NCBI GenBank assembly: GCA_963703555.1
Contig: CAVPEV010000038.1
Location: 1-64,000, forward strand
Length of the DNA: 64,000 bases
Source of the DNA: CAVPEV01 sp963703555
Lineage (GTDB): Bacteria > Actinomycetota > Actinomycetes > Actinomycetales > Cellulomonadaceae
Direction of reading: 5' to 3'
Part shown: piece by piece, positions 24,809 to 33,013 of the stretch
Layout: each line of letters begins with the position of its first letter
Position numbering within the stretch: the first letter of the stretch is position 1
Program-made: the position numbers and the translations under genes
The notes under the pieces: generated by a model
Seen by the model: only the letters and a program-made list of their open reading frames with translations
Database searches by the model: none
What the model was told of the DNA's origin: nothing

Positions 24809-26353
24809 ATGCGAACCGTGAGGGGATACCTCGGGTGGCTCGGCGTGGGAACGGTCCTGTTGGCGACGGGCTATGCGCCGGTCGCCCGGGTGCCGTTGGT
24901 GGGGGACGACTTCCACGCCTTCCTGTTCACCTACGGTGAAGTGAATGGAAGCGCGTTCCAGGCACTTCGCTACGGCTGGCGCGCGGGCCAGGAGGCCGGC
25001 CACTTCAACCCGGTGGGTCAGGCCCTCGGGGCGCTGTACCACTTCGTCGCGTATGCGCTGCCGGCGACGACCGGGCTGCCGCCGCGGGTGGTCGACGTCG
25101 TCGCCGGCGCGGCGCTGCTGTGGGTGACGGCGCTCGCGGTCGCGTGGTGCGCCGCGTGGGCGCTGAGGCACGCACGCGTCGAGGGCGAACTGCTGGTGGC
25201 CCGAAGCTTCGCTGTGACCTCGGCGGCGCTCGCGGGCAGCCTGCAGCTGCACCCGTGGTCGAACGACCCGGTCAGTTCCTACCTGATGGCCGGGTGGGCG
25301 TCGGCCGCCCTCGGCTTTGTCGTCCTCGGGCTGGCCCTGCGGGCCGTGTCGCCAGGGCGCGGGGGATGGGGCGACGTGGTCGCGCTGGGGGTGGCGGGCG
25401 TTCTTGCCGTCCTCTGGTACGAGATGCTGACCGGCGTGGTAGCCGGCGTGGCCGCGGTGTTGGTCGGGGCCGGCGTGCGTGCGGGGCGCTCGGGGAAGCG
25501 CCGTGCGGTGCGACGAGTGCTCGCGCTGGGCGCCTCCGGCGTGGTGCTTCCCGCCGTCGTCTTCGTCGTGGGCCGGTTCGCCTCCGCGGCCGACGGACGG
25601 GGGTACACGGGCACGGCACTGGGTACGGGCACCGCGGCGCTTCGGTCGACGTGGGCGGCCGTGCTCGGCGTCCTGCCTGGCGGTGCGTGGTCCTACCTCA
25701 CCGCCGCGGCCGGCCCGGTTCCGCTCGCGTTCGTCCCTGGCGTGCTCGCTGCGGTGTACGTCGTCGCGCTTGGCGCGATCGTCGCGCTCTGGCGACGCCA
25801 CCCGGTGCACGTGGCCTCGCCGCACGGCTTGGTGATACCGGCGGTCGGGATCGTCGTGGCGTGGGCCGCGACGACGGCCACGCAGACGTTCACGGTGAAG
25901 TACGCCTCGGAGATCCAGGTGCCTGGGCAGGTCTACCTGTTCCACGTGGTGGCCCTCGGGTGCCTGGCGGCGCTTGCGGTGCTTGCGGCATGCGCTGCCA
26001 CCGGACGGTGGCATGGCTCGTGGTCGAGGGGGGCTCGCACCGCCGGAGCGGCGTTGCTGGGGGTTGTCGTCGTGGTGCAGCTGACCATCTCGTGGCACCT
26101 GGCCGACTTCATGACTGGTGCCTTCGACGGCAACATCGCACTCACGGGCGCCGCGGTCGACGGTGATCTGGATCAGCAGCAGCGGTGCGCGATCCTGCTG
26201 CGCTGGGCGGACCGGCCGTGGCCGGACTACTACCGCACGGCAGTGGTGCGGGCGGTGGAGCGGACATACGAGGTCCGGTTCGGCGAGGCCTTCTGCGCGA
26301 GTTCCGCCGAGCTGGAGCAGCTGGTTCCCGATGTGATGACTACTGCCCCCTGA
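24809..26353 (+). CDS. Polytopic membrane protein in glycan cluster, GT-C-like layout
   Basis: This 514-residue protein (from MRTVRGYLGWLGVG) is dominated by hydrophobic helices. After the first helix comes VPLVGDDFHAFLFTYGEVNG, an early loop with paired acidic residues (GDD) of the type found in GT-C glycosyltransferases and O-antigen ligases or polymerases. The C-terminus has a soluble tail of about 80 residues after the last helix, starting SWHLADFMTGAFDGNIALTG. I do not recognise a named family. It could be a polyprenyl-phosphate-sugar-dependent transferase served by the GtrB-like enzymes nearby. The 3' end overlaps the convergent GT2 gene by 14 bp. A start at 24764 is also open. Confidence 0.6.
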   Translation: MRTVRGYLGWLGVGTVLLATGYAPVARVPLVGDDFHAFLFTYGEVNGSAFQALRYGWRAGQEAGHFNPVGQALGALYHFVAYALPATTGLPPRVVDVVAGAALLWVTALAVAWCAAWALRHARVEGELLVARSFAVTSAALAGSLQLHPWSNDPVSSYLMAGWASAALGFVVLGLALRAVSPGRGGWGDVVALGVAGVLAVLWYEMLTGVVAGVAAVLVGAGVRAGRSGKRRAVRRVLALGASGVVLPAVVFVVGRFASAADGRGYTGTALGTGTAALRSTWAAVLGVLPGGAWSYLTAAAGPVPLAFVPGVLAAVYVVALGAIVALWRRHPVHVASPHGLVIPAVGIVVAWAATTATQTFTVKYASEIQVPGQVYLFHVVALGCLAALAVLAACAATGRWHGSWSRGARTAGAALLGVVVVVQLTISWHLADFMTGAFDGNIALTGAAVDGDLDQQQRCAILLRWADRPWPDYYRTAVVRAVERTYEVRFGEAFCASSAELEQLVPDVMTTAP

Positions 26354-27287
26354 GCCTGCGGCTCGTCGCGCGGGCGATCCGTTCCGTTCGTCGCTCGCGC
26401 ACGGTCGCTGGGGTCCGCAGCAGAGCATCCCGGAGCCCTCGCGCGCGCGCCGCAGTGGTGTCGCGCGGGGCGCCGGTCAGCACTGCTCTCACCAGGCCGA
26501 GGACCTGCCGCACCCAGGATCGCACGACGACTGCCGCGGGCGCGTGACGGCCGAGTACGACGAGGGAGTTGCGGGTGTTGTAGTAGCGGAACAACGGTGA
26601 GTCCGCGCGCGAGCTCGCCGCGTGGCGGTGAGTGGCGACCGCCGCCTCGACGTACCGGACGGTCCATCCATGGGCGCGCATCCGCCACGACAGGTCCGTG
26701 TCCTCGTAGTAGAGGAACAGCCGGGGGTCGAACCCGCCGACCTCGTCGAGCGCCTCGCGGCGCAGGGCGCACGCCCCGCCGTTGAACCCGAACACTTCGG
26801 GGTCGCGTGACTGCTTCCCGAGCGGCGCCCGCCAGTCCCGGTCTCCCCCGGCACCGTCGGCGGACACGACGTTGCCCGTGGAGTTGACCAGCGTCGGTGC
26901 GTCGTCGTCCCCGTGGAGCATGACCAGCGCGGTCGTCGCCCCGACCCGCGCGGCGCCAGGGGCGTGCAGCGCCTCGAGGAGCCGCTCGACCGCGTCCGGG
27001 GCGAAGGTGGCGTCGTTGTTGAGTAGCACGACGTCGCCCGTGGCGTCGGCCATGCCGAACGCGGCGCCGCCCGCGAACCCGAGGTTGCGGTCGGGGCGCA
27101 GCACCCGCGGTGGCCGGTGCCTCGCCGCCAGCAGCGCCTCCGTCCCGTCCGTCGACGCGTTGTCGACGACCACGACCTCCAGGTGGTCCCGGATCGTCTG
27201 GCCGTCGATCGAGTCGAGGCACTCCTCGAGCAGGTGGGCGCCGTTCCAGCTGACCACCACGACGCGGGCGAGCGGCTCGGCGGGCAC
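26340..27287 (-). CDS. Glycosyltransferase family 2 (rhamnosyltransferase-like)
   Basis: This 315-residue GT2 enzyme with a GTG start shows ARVVVVSWNGAHLLEECLDS, VVVVDNASTDGTEAL, NLGFAGGAAFGM, VVLLNNDATFAPDAVERLLE (NND in place of DxD), GGACALRREALDEVGGFD and LYYEDTDLSWRMRAHGW. This is the set typical of WbbL-like rhamnosyltransferases. dTDP-rhamnose would be available, because rmlA, rmlC and rmlD lie further right. No transmembrane helix is evident, so it acts at the cytoplasmic membrane face. The strict donor is inferred only. Confidence 0.85.
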   Translation of the reverse strand: MPAEPLARVVVVSWNGAHLLEECLDSIDGQTIRDHLEVVVVDNASTDGTEALLAARHRPPRVLRPDRNLGFAGGAAFGMADATGDVVLLNNDATFAPDAVERLLEALHAPGAARVGATTALVMLHGDDDAPTLVNSTGNVVSADGAGGDRDWRAPLGKQSRDPEVFGFNGGACALRREALDEVGGFDPRLFLYYEDTDLSWRMRAHGWTVRYVEAAVATHRHAASSRADSPLFRYYNTRNSLVVLGRHAPAAVVVRSWVRQVLGLVRAVLTGAPRDTTAARARGLRDALLRTPATVRERRTERIARATSRRLRGQ

Positions 27288-27315
27288 GCGCCGGAGTCTA
27301 GGCGGCCCCTAGTGT

Positions 27316-28443
27316 GTGCGGGTGGATCCGATCCGGGCCGTGCTCACCGTGGAGCAGTGCTGGCAGCCCGTGCCGGGGGGATCGGCGTCGTACATCGCGG
27401 AGCTGACAAGGGCGCTGTCGGGGCTGGACGACGTCCGGATCGTCGGCCTCGCGGCTCGGCACCGGGCCGATGAGATGCCCGATCCCCGGCCGCACACGGC
27501 GGTCGTGCACTCGAGCCTTCCTCGAACGGCGCTCTATGAGGCCTGGAACCGGCTCCGCCGGCCTCGGGCCGATGGGATCGACGGCTCCGTCGACGTGGTC
27601 CACGCCACGACGTGGGCGATTCCCGGCCACCGAGTGCCGCTCGTGGCTACGGTCCACGACCTGGCGTTCCTACGCGATCCCTCCAACTTCACCCGGCGCG
27701 GCAACTCCTACTTCAGGCGTGCGCTCGCCGTGGCGCGGGACGAGGCGGCGGTCGTGGTCGTCCCGTCCCGGGCGACGGCGGACGACTGCGTCGCGGCAGG
27801 GATCGAGCGTGATCGGATCACGGTGATACCGCACGGCGTGCGGGCCGACGCCGTGGCCCCGGAGGTGGTCGCCGCATGGCGGGCCCGACGGGGGCTACCC
27901 GAGGGATACGTGCTGTGGTGCGGCACGGTCGAGCCGCGCAAGAACGTCGCGGGGCTGGTCGAGGCGTTCACGCTGGCACGTGGCGAGGGGGCGACGACGT
28001 CCGACCTCGTCCTCGTCGGCCCCGCCGGCTGGGGCGATGAGGCCCGGCGACTGGAGCGGGCGCTGGCGGCCGCTCCGGCCGGTTCGGTGCACGTGCTCGG
28101 CAGGCTCTCCGCGGCCGAGCTCCAGGTCGCCTACGCCGGCGCTGGTGTGTTCGCCTACCCGTCCCTGTGGGAAGGCTTCGGGATGCCGGTGCTCGAGGCG
28201 ATGGCGCACGGGGTGCCGGTGGTGACCTCCCGTGGGACGGCGATGGCGGAGTTCGTCGAGGGCGCCGGGGAACTGGTCCAGCCGGGAGACGTCCCGGCAC
28301 TGGCCGCCGCGATCGGCCGGGCGCCGCAGATCGACCGGGAGCATGTGCGAGCCACGGCCGCTCGGTTCACCTGGGAGGCATCGGCCGCGGCCCATGTCGA
28401 GGTCTACCGACACGCGCGTGGAGAGGGTGTGATGTGCGGGTAG
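27316..28443 (+). CDS. Glycosyltransferase family 4
   Basis: This 375-residue GT-B enzyme starts at GTG 27316 (RVDPIRAVLTVEQCWQPVPG). It shows VVHATTWAIPGHRVPLVATV, HDLAFLRDPSNFTRRGNSYF, YVLWCGTVEPRKNVAGLVEA and the nucleotide-sugar-binding YPSLWEGFGMPVLEAMAHG with both Glu of the EX7E motif. It resembles mannosyltransferases that build the backbone of cell-surface glycans. The next GT4 gene starts 10 bp before its stop, so they are co-translated, and the two proteins are related in sequence. Confidence 0.88.
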   Translation: MRVDPIRAVLTVEQCWQPVPGGSASYIAELTRALSGLDDVRIVGLAARHRADEMPDPRPHTAVVHSSLPRTALYEAWNRLRRPRADGIDGSVDVVHATTWAIPGHRVPLVATVHDLAFLRDPSNFTRRGNSYFRRALAVARDEAAVVVVPSRATADDCVAAGIERDRITVIPHGVRADAVAPEVVAAWRARRGLPEGYVLWCGTVEPRKNVAGLVEAFTLARGEGATTSDLVLVGPAGWGDEARRLERALAAAPAGSVHVLGRLSAAELQVAYAGAGVFAYPSLWEGFGMPVLEAMAHGVPVVTSRGTAMAEFVEGAGELVQPGDVPALAAAIGRAPQIDREHVRATAARFTWEASAAAHVEVYRHARGEGVMCG

Positions 28444-29564
28444 CACTGGACGCGACAGCGATTCCGGCCGATCGAGGCGGCGTCGGTCGTTATGTCGATG
28501 AGCTGGTGCCGCGGCTCGTCGGGGCGGGAATCGACCTGGCCGTTCTCGCTCAGGTGCGGGACGTCGACCTCTTCCGCACGGTGGCGCCTCGCGCTCGGGT
28601 GGTGGCGGCACCGGCGGCGGCCGCTCGCCGGCCGGTGCGGCTCGTGTGGGAGCAGCTCGGCGTTCCGGGGGAACTGCGGCGGTGGCGGCCGGACGTGGTG
28701 CACAGCCCGCACTACACGATGCCCGTCCTCACCCGCACGCCGGTGGTCGTCACCTTTCACGACGCGACCTTCTTCACCCATCCGGAGCTGCACCTTCCGG
28801 CGAAGGGGCGCTTCTTCCGAGCGTGGACCAGGATCTCCGCCGCGCGGGCGGCTGGCCTCGTCGTCCCCTCCGAGGCGACGCGCGACGCGGTGATCAGGTG
28901 CACCGGCGCGGACGCGGACCGGTTCACGGTCGCCCATCACGGGGTCGACACGACGCGGTTCCACCCGGTCGGGGACGACGAACGCGCGCGTGTGCGGGCG
29001 GCGCTCGGCATCGGGGACCGCGCCTACGTCGCCTTTCTCGGCACGCTGGAACCGCGGAAGAACGTGCCTGCGCTGGTGCGCGGGTGGGTGGCCGCCTGTG
29101 CCGGCCGCGACGACGCCCCGGCGCTGGTGCTCGCCGGAGGTCGCGGCTGGGACTCCGCGGTGGACGCCGCGATCGCCGAGGCGCCGGCGGGTCTCGTCGT
29201 CCGCACCCCGGGCTACCTGCCGATCGACGACCTGCCCGGCTACCTGTCGGGAGCCGTGGTGGTCGCGTACCCGAGCCTCGGCGAGGGATTCGGCCTGCCG
29301 GTGCTGGAGGCGATGGCCTGTGGCGCGACGGTGCTGACCACCGAAGAGCTGTCGCTGCCGGAGATCGGCGGCGACGCGGTCGCCTACTGCGGCACCGGCG
29401 TCGAGGCGGTTGCGGCGACGCTCGGAGCGCTGCTCGACGATCCCGCGCGCCGGGCGGACCTCGCCGCACGGGCCCTGGCGCGGTCACACCTGTTCACCTG
29501 GGAGGCGTCCGCGCAAGCGCATGTCGCGGCGTACGAAGCCGCGATCGACCGTGCCCGCTCCTGA
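28434..29564 (+). CDS. Glycosyltransferase family 4 (paralogue of 27316)
   Basis: This 376-residue GT-B enzyme begins RVALDATAIPADRGGVGRYV, with the GVGRY acceptor-side glycine loop. It continues with VVHSPHYTMPVLTRTPVVVT, FHDATFFTHPELHLPAKGRF, VAFLGTLEPRKNVPALVRGW and YPSLGEGFGLPVLEAMACGA (EX7E). I chose GTG 28434 because it gives the family N-terminus and overlaps the upstream gene by 10 bp. The longer open frame upstream overlaps the neighbouring coding region. The match with the preceding gene (TLEPRKNV and TVEPRKNV) points to tandem duplication. Confidence 0.88.
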   Translation: MRVALDATAIPADRGGVGRYVDELVPRLVGAGIDLAVLAQVRDVDLFRTVAPRARVVAAPAAAARRPVRLVWEQLGVPGELRRWRPDVVHSPHYTMPVLTRTPVVVTFHDATFFTHPELHLPAKGRFFRAWTRISAARAAGLVVPSEATRDAVIRCTGADADRFTVAHHGVDTTRFHPVGDDERARVRAALGIGDRAYVAFLGTLEPRKNVPALVRGWVAACAGRDDAPALVLAGGRGWDSAVDAAIAEAPAGLVVRTPGYLPIDDLPGYLSGAVVVAYPSLGEGFGLPVLEAMACGATVLTTEELSLPEIGGDAVAYCGTGVEAVAATLGALLDDPARRADLAARALARSHLFTWEASAQAHVAAYEAAIDRARS

Positions 29565-29591
29565 CCCACCCGACGGCGGGGGCGGGGCGGA

Positions 29592-30209
29592 TCAATCAGC
29601 GAGCGACGCCACGTACGCCTCGACCTCGTCGGCGTGCGGGAGGAGACCCGCCGCCAGTGCCTCGGCGAGCGTCGGGGCGGCAAGGTCCTTGTCGGACAGC
29701 CGCAGCTCTAAGGGGCGACCCGCGCGATCACGCTCCGGCCACCTGATGGCGATCTGCTCGTCGAGTGGGTGCACGCCGTGCTCGCGGCCGGGTGTGTATG
29801 GCGTGCTGCACAGATAGACGACTGTCGTGTCGTCCTCCAGCGCGCAAAATGCGTGGCCGAGGCCTTCCGCGAGATAGACGGCCCGCCGGTCGACGTCGTC
29901 GAGCAGCACCGACTCCCACCGGGCGAACGTCGGCGAGCCCACCCGCAGGTCCACGACGATGTCGAATGCCGCACCGCGCATGCAGGTGACGTACTTCGCC
30001 TGGCTCGGCGGCACGTCGGCGAAGTGGATGCCCCGGACGACGCCTGCCGCGGAGATCGAGCAGTTCGCCTGGGCGAGCGGGAACCGGTGCCCGAGCTGCT
30101 CGGAGACGGGGTCGGCCTGGAACCACTCGAGGAAGGTCCCACGGGCGTCTCCGTGCTGGACGGGCGTGAACTCCCACGCTCCCGACACGGACAGCTCACG
30201 GAACGGCAT
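29592..30209 (-). CDS. rmlC: dTDP-4-dehydrorhamnose 3,5-epimerase
   Basis: This 205-residue cupin enzyme converts dTDP-4-keto-6-deoxyglucose to dTDP-4-keto-L-rhamnose. Visible family features are HGDARGTFLEWFQADPVSE, the catalytic VVRGIHFADVPPSQAKYV with H62 as base, FDIVVDLRVGSPTF, AEGLGHAFCALEDDTTVVYLCSTPYTPGREHGVHPLDEQIAI split by the usual loop, and the final IRWP. Length is normal. It lies between glycosyltransferase genes and apart from rmlD (37535) and rmlA (38607), so the rhamnose genes are scattered through the cluster. rmlB is not in the window. Confidence 0.95.
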   Translation of the reverse strand: MPFRELSVSGAWEFTPVQHGDARGTFLEWFQADPVSEQLGHRFPLAQANCSISAAGVVRGIHFADVPPSQAKYVTCMRGAAFDIVVDLRVGSPTFARWESVLLDDVDRRAVYLAEGLGHAFCALEDDTTVVYLCSTPYTPGREHGVHPLDEQIAIRWPERDRAGRPLELRLSDKDLAAPTLAEALAAGLLPHADEVEAYVASLAD

Positions 30210-30240
30210 TGCGGTCCTTCCGACGGGTGGTGGCCGCCGG

Positions 30241-31776
30241 TCAGCCTACAAGTGACGGATCGTCCTGCGGCTGCGGCACCCTCCGGGCGGCCCGCCAGGC
30301 GATCGTCCCGGCGACGACGACGAGCGCGGCGTACAGGGCGACTGCCGGCAGGTAGCCGAGCGGCGAGGACCACTGCGGGGTGGTCGTGACCACCTCGCCG
30401 TCCAACCCGTCGGCGTACCGACGCATCGCCCACCAGAACGCCGCGACGTGTGCCACCCCCACGGCGGCCAGGACCCACCGTCCCGCGCGCGCGACGAGGT
30501 CCCGTACGGGCAGGGCGGCCTCCGTCAGGACCGCGGCGGCGACGAGCGGAACACCGACGGCGACGGGCAGGGCGTAGCGGCCCTGCCAGATGATCCCGGT
30601 GTCGCCTGCGGTGGGGATCTGGAGTGCGAACGGTGCGGCGACGACGATGAGCGCCGCCAGCGCGAGTGCAACGCGCGCACGCCGCCGCACGGGGGCGGCA
30701 AGGCCGAGCAGCAGCAGAGCACCGGTGGCGACGAACCAGAGCTCGGTCGTCACCGGTGGGCTCGGCGCGTCGAGCCACCCGAAGTTACCGATCATCTGCA
30801 GCAGGTACCCGTGGCTGAATCCGAGGATGGCACGGGCCGCCGCGAATGGGCTGGCGTACTGCGGGAAGAGCCCGTGGCCGCTGACGACCCCGCCGTGCGT
30901 CGCCACCCAGGCCGTCGCGACGAGACCGGAGGTGAGGCCCACGCCGAGGACCCAGCGCACGCCGCGTGCCGCCCAGAGTTCGCGCAGTCTCCCGTGTGGG
31001 GCGAGGACAAGGGCGATCGTGATCGCCGCCAGCGCCCACACCGGTCCCGAGGCGCGGGCGTTGACGAGGACCGCGCCGGCGACCGCAGCCTGGACCAGCG
31101 TCGAGGTCGCCGGCCTGCCCGGCGCGGCCACGAGCGCGATGCACGCGGACCAGAACGCGAACGCCGAGGCGATCTCGAGCGCCTGCGGGTTGACGGTTGC
31201 GCCGAGGAAGAGCGTCATCGGCGTCACCGCGACGAGGCAGCCCCACACTGCGGGGGCCGGCAGCGTCGACCGGCGCAGCCCTGCCACTCCCCACAGCAGG
31301 AACGCACTGGCCAGCACGCCGGACAGCAGCCGCATGGCATACGTGCTCGCCTCCGCGTGCCAGAGCAGCGAGGGCCAGCCGACGAGCGCGTAGTACAACG
31401 GCGGGTACTGCCCGGCGAAGGTCTCGACCGGCACCAATGAACCGGTCGGGGGATGCACCACCGGTTGGCACGACGCAGGCTCGTCCGGCTGGAACGCGAT
31501 GCAGTTCGGAAGGGTGATCAGCTCGGCGTAGTCGCTGGGGAGCTGGACGACGGTGCCCGTGCCGGGCCGGCTGCCGTCGACGGGCGGCGGGCCCAGCTCG
31601 CCGCTCCACTGGCCTCGCGCCACGGCCGCCGCCCGCACGACGTGCGACGGCTCGTCGGGGGACGCCATCAGGGGAATCGTCACCGACCACATCGCGTGAA
31701 GCGCCGCGAGCACCAGGCCCGCGGCGAACCAGCGCGGGACTTTCCGCCGAAGTGCTGCGCGGTGGGTCGGGGGCAT
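30241..31776 (-). CDS. DUF2142-family polytopic membrane protein
   Basis: This 511-residue membrane protein starts MPPTHRAALRRKVPRWFAAG. DUF2142 features are SVTIPLMASPDEPSHVVRAA in the first external loop, YPPLYYALVGWPSLLWHAEA and AMRLLSGVLASAFLLWG. About a dozen hydrophobic helices follow. DUF2142 proteins belong to the GT-C-like superfamily and occur in polysaccharide clusters. They are thought to act at the outer face of the membrane with polyprenyl-linked donors, but the reaction is not established. The start at 31776 avoids a 66-codon low-complexity Arg/Pro extension that would overlap the promoter and start of the divergent GT2 gene. Confidence 0.82.
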   Translation of the reverse strand: MPPTHRAALRRKVPRWFAAGLVLAALHAMWSVTIPLMASPDEPSHVVRAAAVARGQWSGELGPPPVDGSRPGTGTVVQLPSDYAELITLPNCIAFQPDEPASCQPVVHPPTGSLVPVETFAGQYPPLYYALVGWPSLLWHAEASTYAMRLLSGVLASAFLLWGVAGLRRSTLPAPAVWGCLVAVTPMTLFLGATVNPQALEIASAFAFWSACIALVAAPGRPATSTLVQAAVAGAVLVNARASGPVWALAAITIALVLAPHGRLRELWAARGVRWVLGVGLTSGLVATAWVATHGGVVSGHGLFPQYASPFAAARAILGFSHGYLLQMIGNFGWLDAPSPPVTTELWFVATGALLLLGLAAPVRRRARVALALAALIVVAAPFALQIPTAGDTGIIWQGRYALPVAVGVPLVAAAVLTEAALPVRDLVARAGRWVLAAVGVAHVAAFWWAMRRYADGLDGEVVTTTPQWSSPLGYLPAVALYAALVVVAGTIAWRAARRVPQPQDDPSLVG

Positions 31777-31864
31777 CGAAGGCCGTTCTCGTCGGTGCAG
31801 AGAAGGAGTGGAGGCGCGCGTCAGTCTAGGGCGGGCGAAGGCCGGATCCGCGGTGCTTCGCCGG

Positions 31865-31870
31865 TACCCT
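31865..31870 (+). promoter_or_regulatory. Probable -10 box for a leaderless transcript
   Basis: The hexamer taccct fits the actinobacterial TANNNT -10 consensus and ends 7 bases before the GTG start codon of the GT2 gene at 31878. That spacing predicts transcription starting at or next to the start codon, hence a leaderless mRNA. No Shine-Dalgarno sequence is present upstream, in agreement. Confidence 0.5.
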
Positions 31871-31877
31871 GAGGCCC

Positions 31878-32612
31878 GTGCCCGTCGCCTCCGATCCGCG
31901 CGTCCTCCTGGTGGTGCCGGCGTGGAACGAGGCGGAGTCGTTGCCCGCGGTGCTGGCTGAGATCGAGACCGCACTTCCCGGCGTCGGGGTGCTCGTCGTC
32001 AACGACGGCTCGTCGGACGCGACGAGCGCCGTGGCGCGGGCCCGTGGCACGGACGTGCTCGACCTCCCGTTCAACCTCGGCGTCGGTGGCGCCATGCGTG
32101 CCGGCTTCCGGTACGCGCTGGCCCAGGGCTACGACGTCGTGGTCCAGGTCGACGCGGATGGCCAGCACGACCCGCGTGACGTACCGCGGCTCGTCGCGGC
32201 CCTCGCCGAGGCGGACATCGTCGTCGGCGCACGGTTCGCGGAGCTCGACGGCTACCGCGTTGGTGGACCGCGACGCTGGGCGATGAGCGTCCTGGCCGCG
32301 GTGCTCAGCCGGCTCGCCAGGACGCGTCTGACCGACACGACATCCGGATTCCGGGCCTCGGGGCCGCGAGCGGTTCGGCTCTTCGCGGTGCACTACCCGG
32401 CCGAGTACCTCGGCGACACCGTGGAGTCGCTGGTCATCGCCGTGCGTTCGGGCCTGCGCGTGACTCAGGTCGCAGTGACGATGCGTGAGCGGCAGGCCGG
32501 TCAGCCTTCCCAGCGGCCGTGGATGGCGGCCGTCTACCTCGTGCGGGCCTTCCTCGCGCTGCTCATCTCGCTGACGCGGCAGTCGGTGTCGGTGCCGGAG
32601 GCCCTCGGATGA
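31878..32612 (+). CDS. DPM1/Ppm1-like glycosyltransferase (GT2)
   Basis: This 244-residue GT2 enzyme shows RVLLVVPAWNEAESLPAVLA, VLVVNDGSSDATSAVARARG, NLGVGGAMRAGFRYALAQGY, VVQVDADGQHDPRDVPRLVA with DAD as the metal-binding motif, and TDTTSGFRASGPRAV. This pattern is typical of polyprenyl-phosphate hexose synthases and the cell-wall glycan GT2 enzymes paired with DUF2304 proteins. It has a weak C-terminal hydrophobic stretch (MAAVYLVRAFLALLISLT) that may anchor it. Its stop overlaps the DUF2304 start (ATGA), starting a four-gene coupled unit with a flippase and a second GT2. Confidence 0.87.
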   Translation: MPVASDPRVLLVVPAWNEAESLPAVLAEIETALPGVGVLVVNDGSSDATSAVARARGTDVLDLPFNLGVGGAMRAGFRYALAQGYDVVVQVDADGQHDPRDVPRLVAALAEADIVVGARFAELDGYRVGGPRRWAMSVLAAVLSRLARTRLTDTTSGFRASGPRAVRLFAVHYPAEYLGDTVESLVIAVRSGLRVTQVAVTMRERQAGQPSQRPWMAAVYLVRAFLALLISLTRQSVSVPEALG

Positions 32613-33013
32613 GCGGGCACGTCGTGGCGTTGGTGGGGGCGCTCCTGATCATCGGTTTCATGGTCGAGCTGCTCCGTCGTCGTCGCCTGCGCGAGAAGTT
32701 CGCGGCGCTGTGGATCGTCCTCGGCGTGGTGGTGCTGGTCACGGTTGCCTGGCCCAGCGTCCTCGAGCGTGCCGCGCGCGTCACAGGTGTCACGGTGCCG
32801 CTCAACCTCGTCTTCTTCGGCTCCCTGCTCGTGCTGCTCGCCGTGTGCATCCAGCTGAGCGCGGAGATCACGACGCTCGAGCGCGGCTCCCAGACGCTCG
32901 CGGAGGAGGTGGCGCTCCTGCGCCACGACGTCGAGGTCCTCGAGCGGGAGCGTGGCGCAGAGCCGGTCCCCCCGGTCGCCGACCCCGGCCCGGACGGGCG
33001 CGCTGCCGGGTGA
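32609..33013 (+). CDS. DUF2304 membrane protein
   Basis: This 134-residue protein has three hydrophobic helices (VVALVGALLIIGFMVELLRR, FAALWIVLGVVVLVTVAWPS, LNLVFFGSLLVLLAVCIQLS). The basic cytoplasmic RRRRLREKFAALW segment is characteristic of DUF2304. A coiled-coil tail follows (AEEVALLRHDVEVLERERGA) and then a Pro-rich end. DUF2304 genes commonly sit directly after GT2 genes, and the protein is presumed to partner that enzyme at the membrane. Here it overlaps the GT2 stop and the next start by 4 bp each (ATGA and GTGA). Confidence 0.86.
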   Translation: MSGHVVALVGALLIIGFMVELLRRRRLREKFAALWIVLGVVVLVTVAWPSVLERAARVTGVTVPLNLVFFGSLLVLLAVCIQLSAEITTLERGSQTLAEEVALLRHDVEVLERERGAEPVPPVADPGPDGRAAG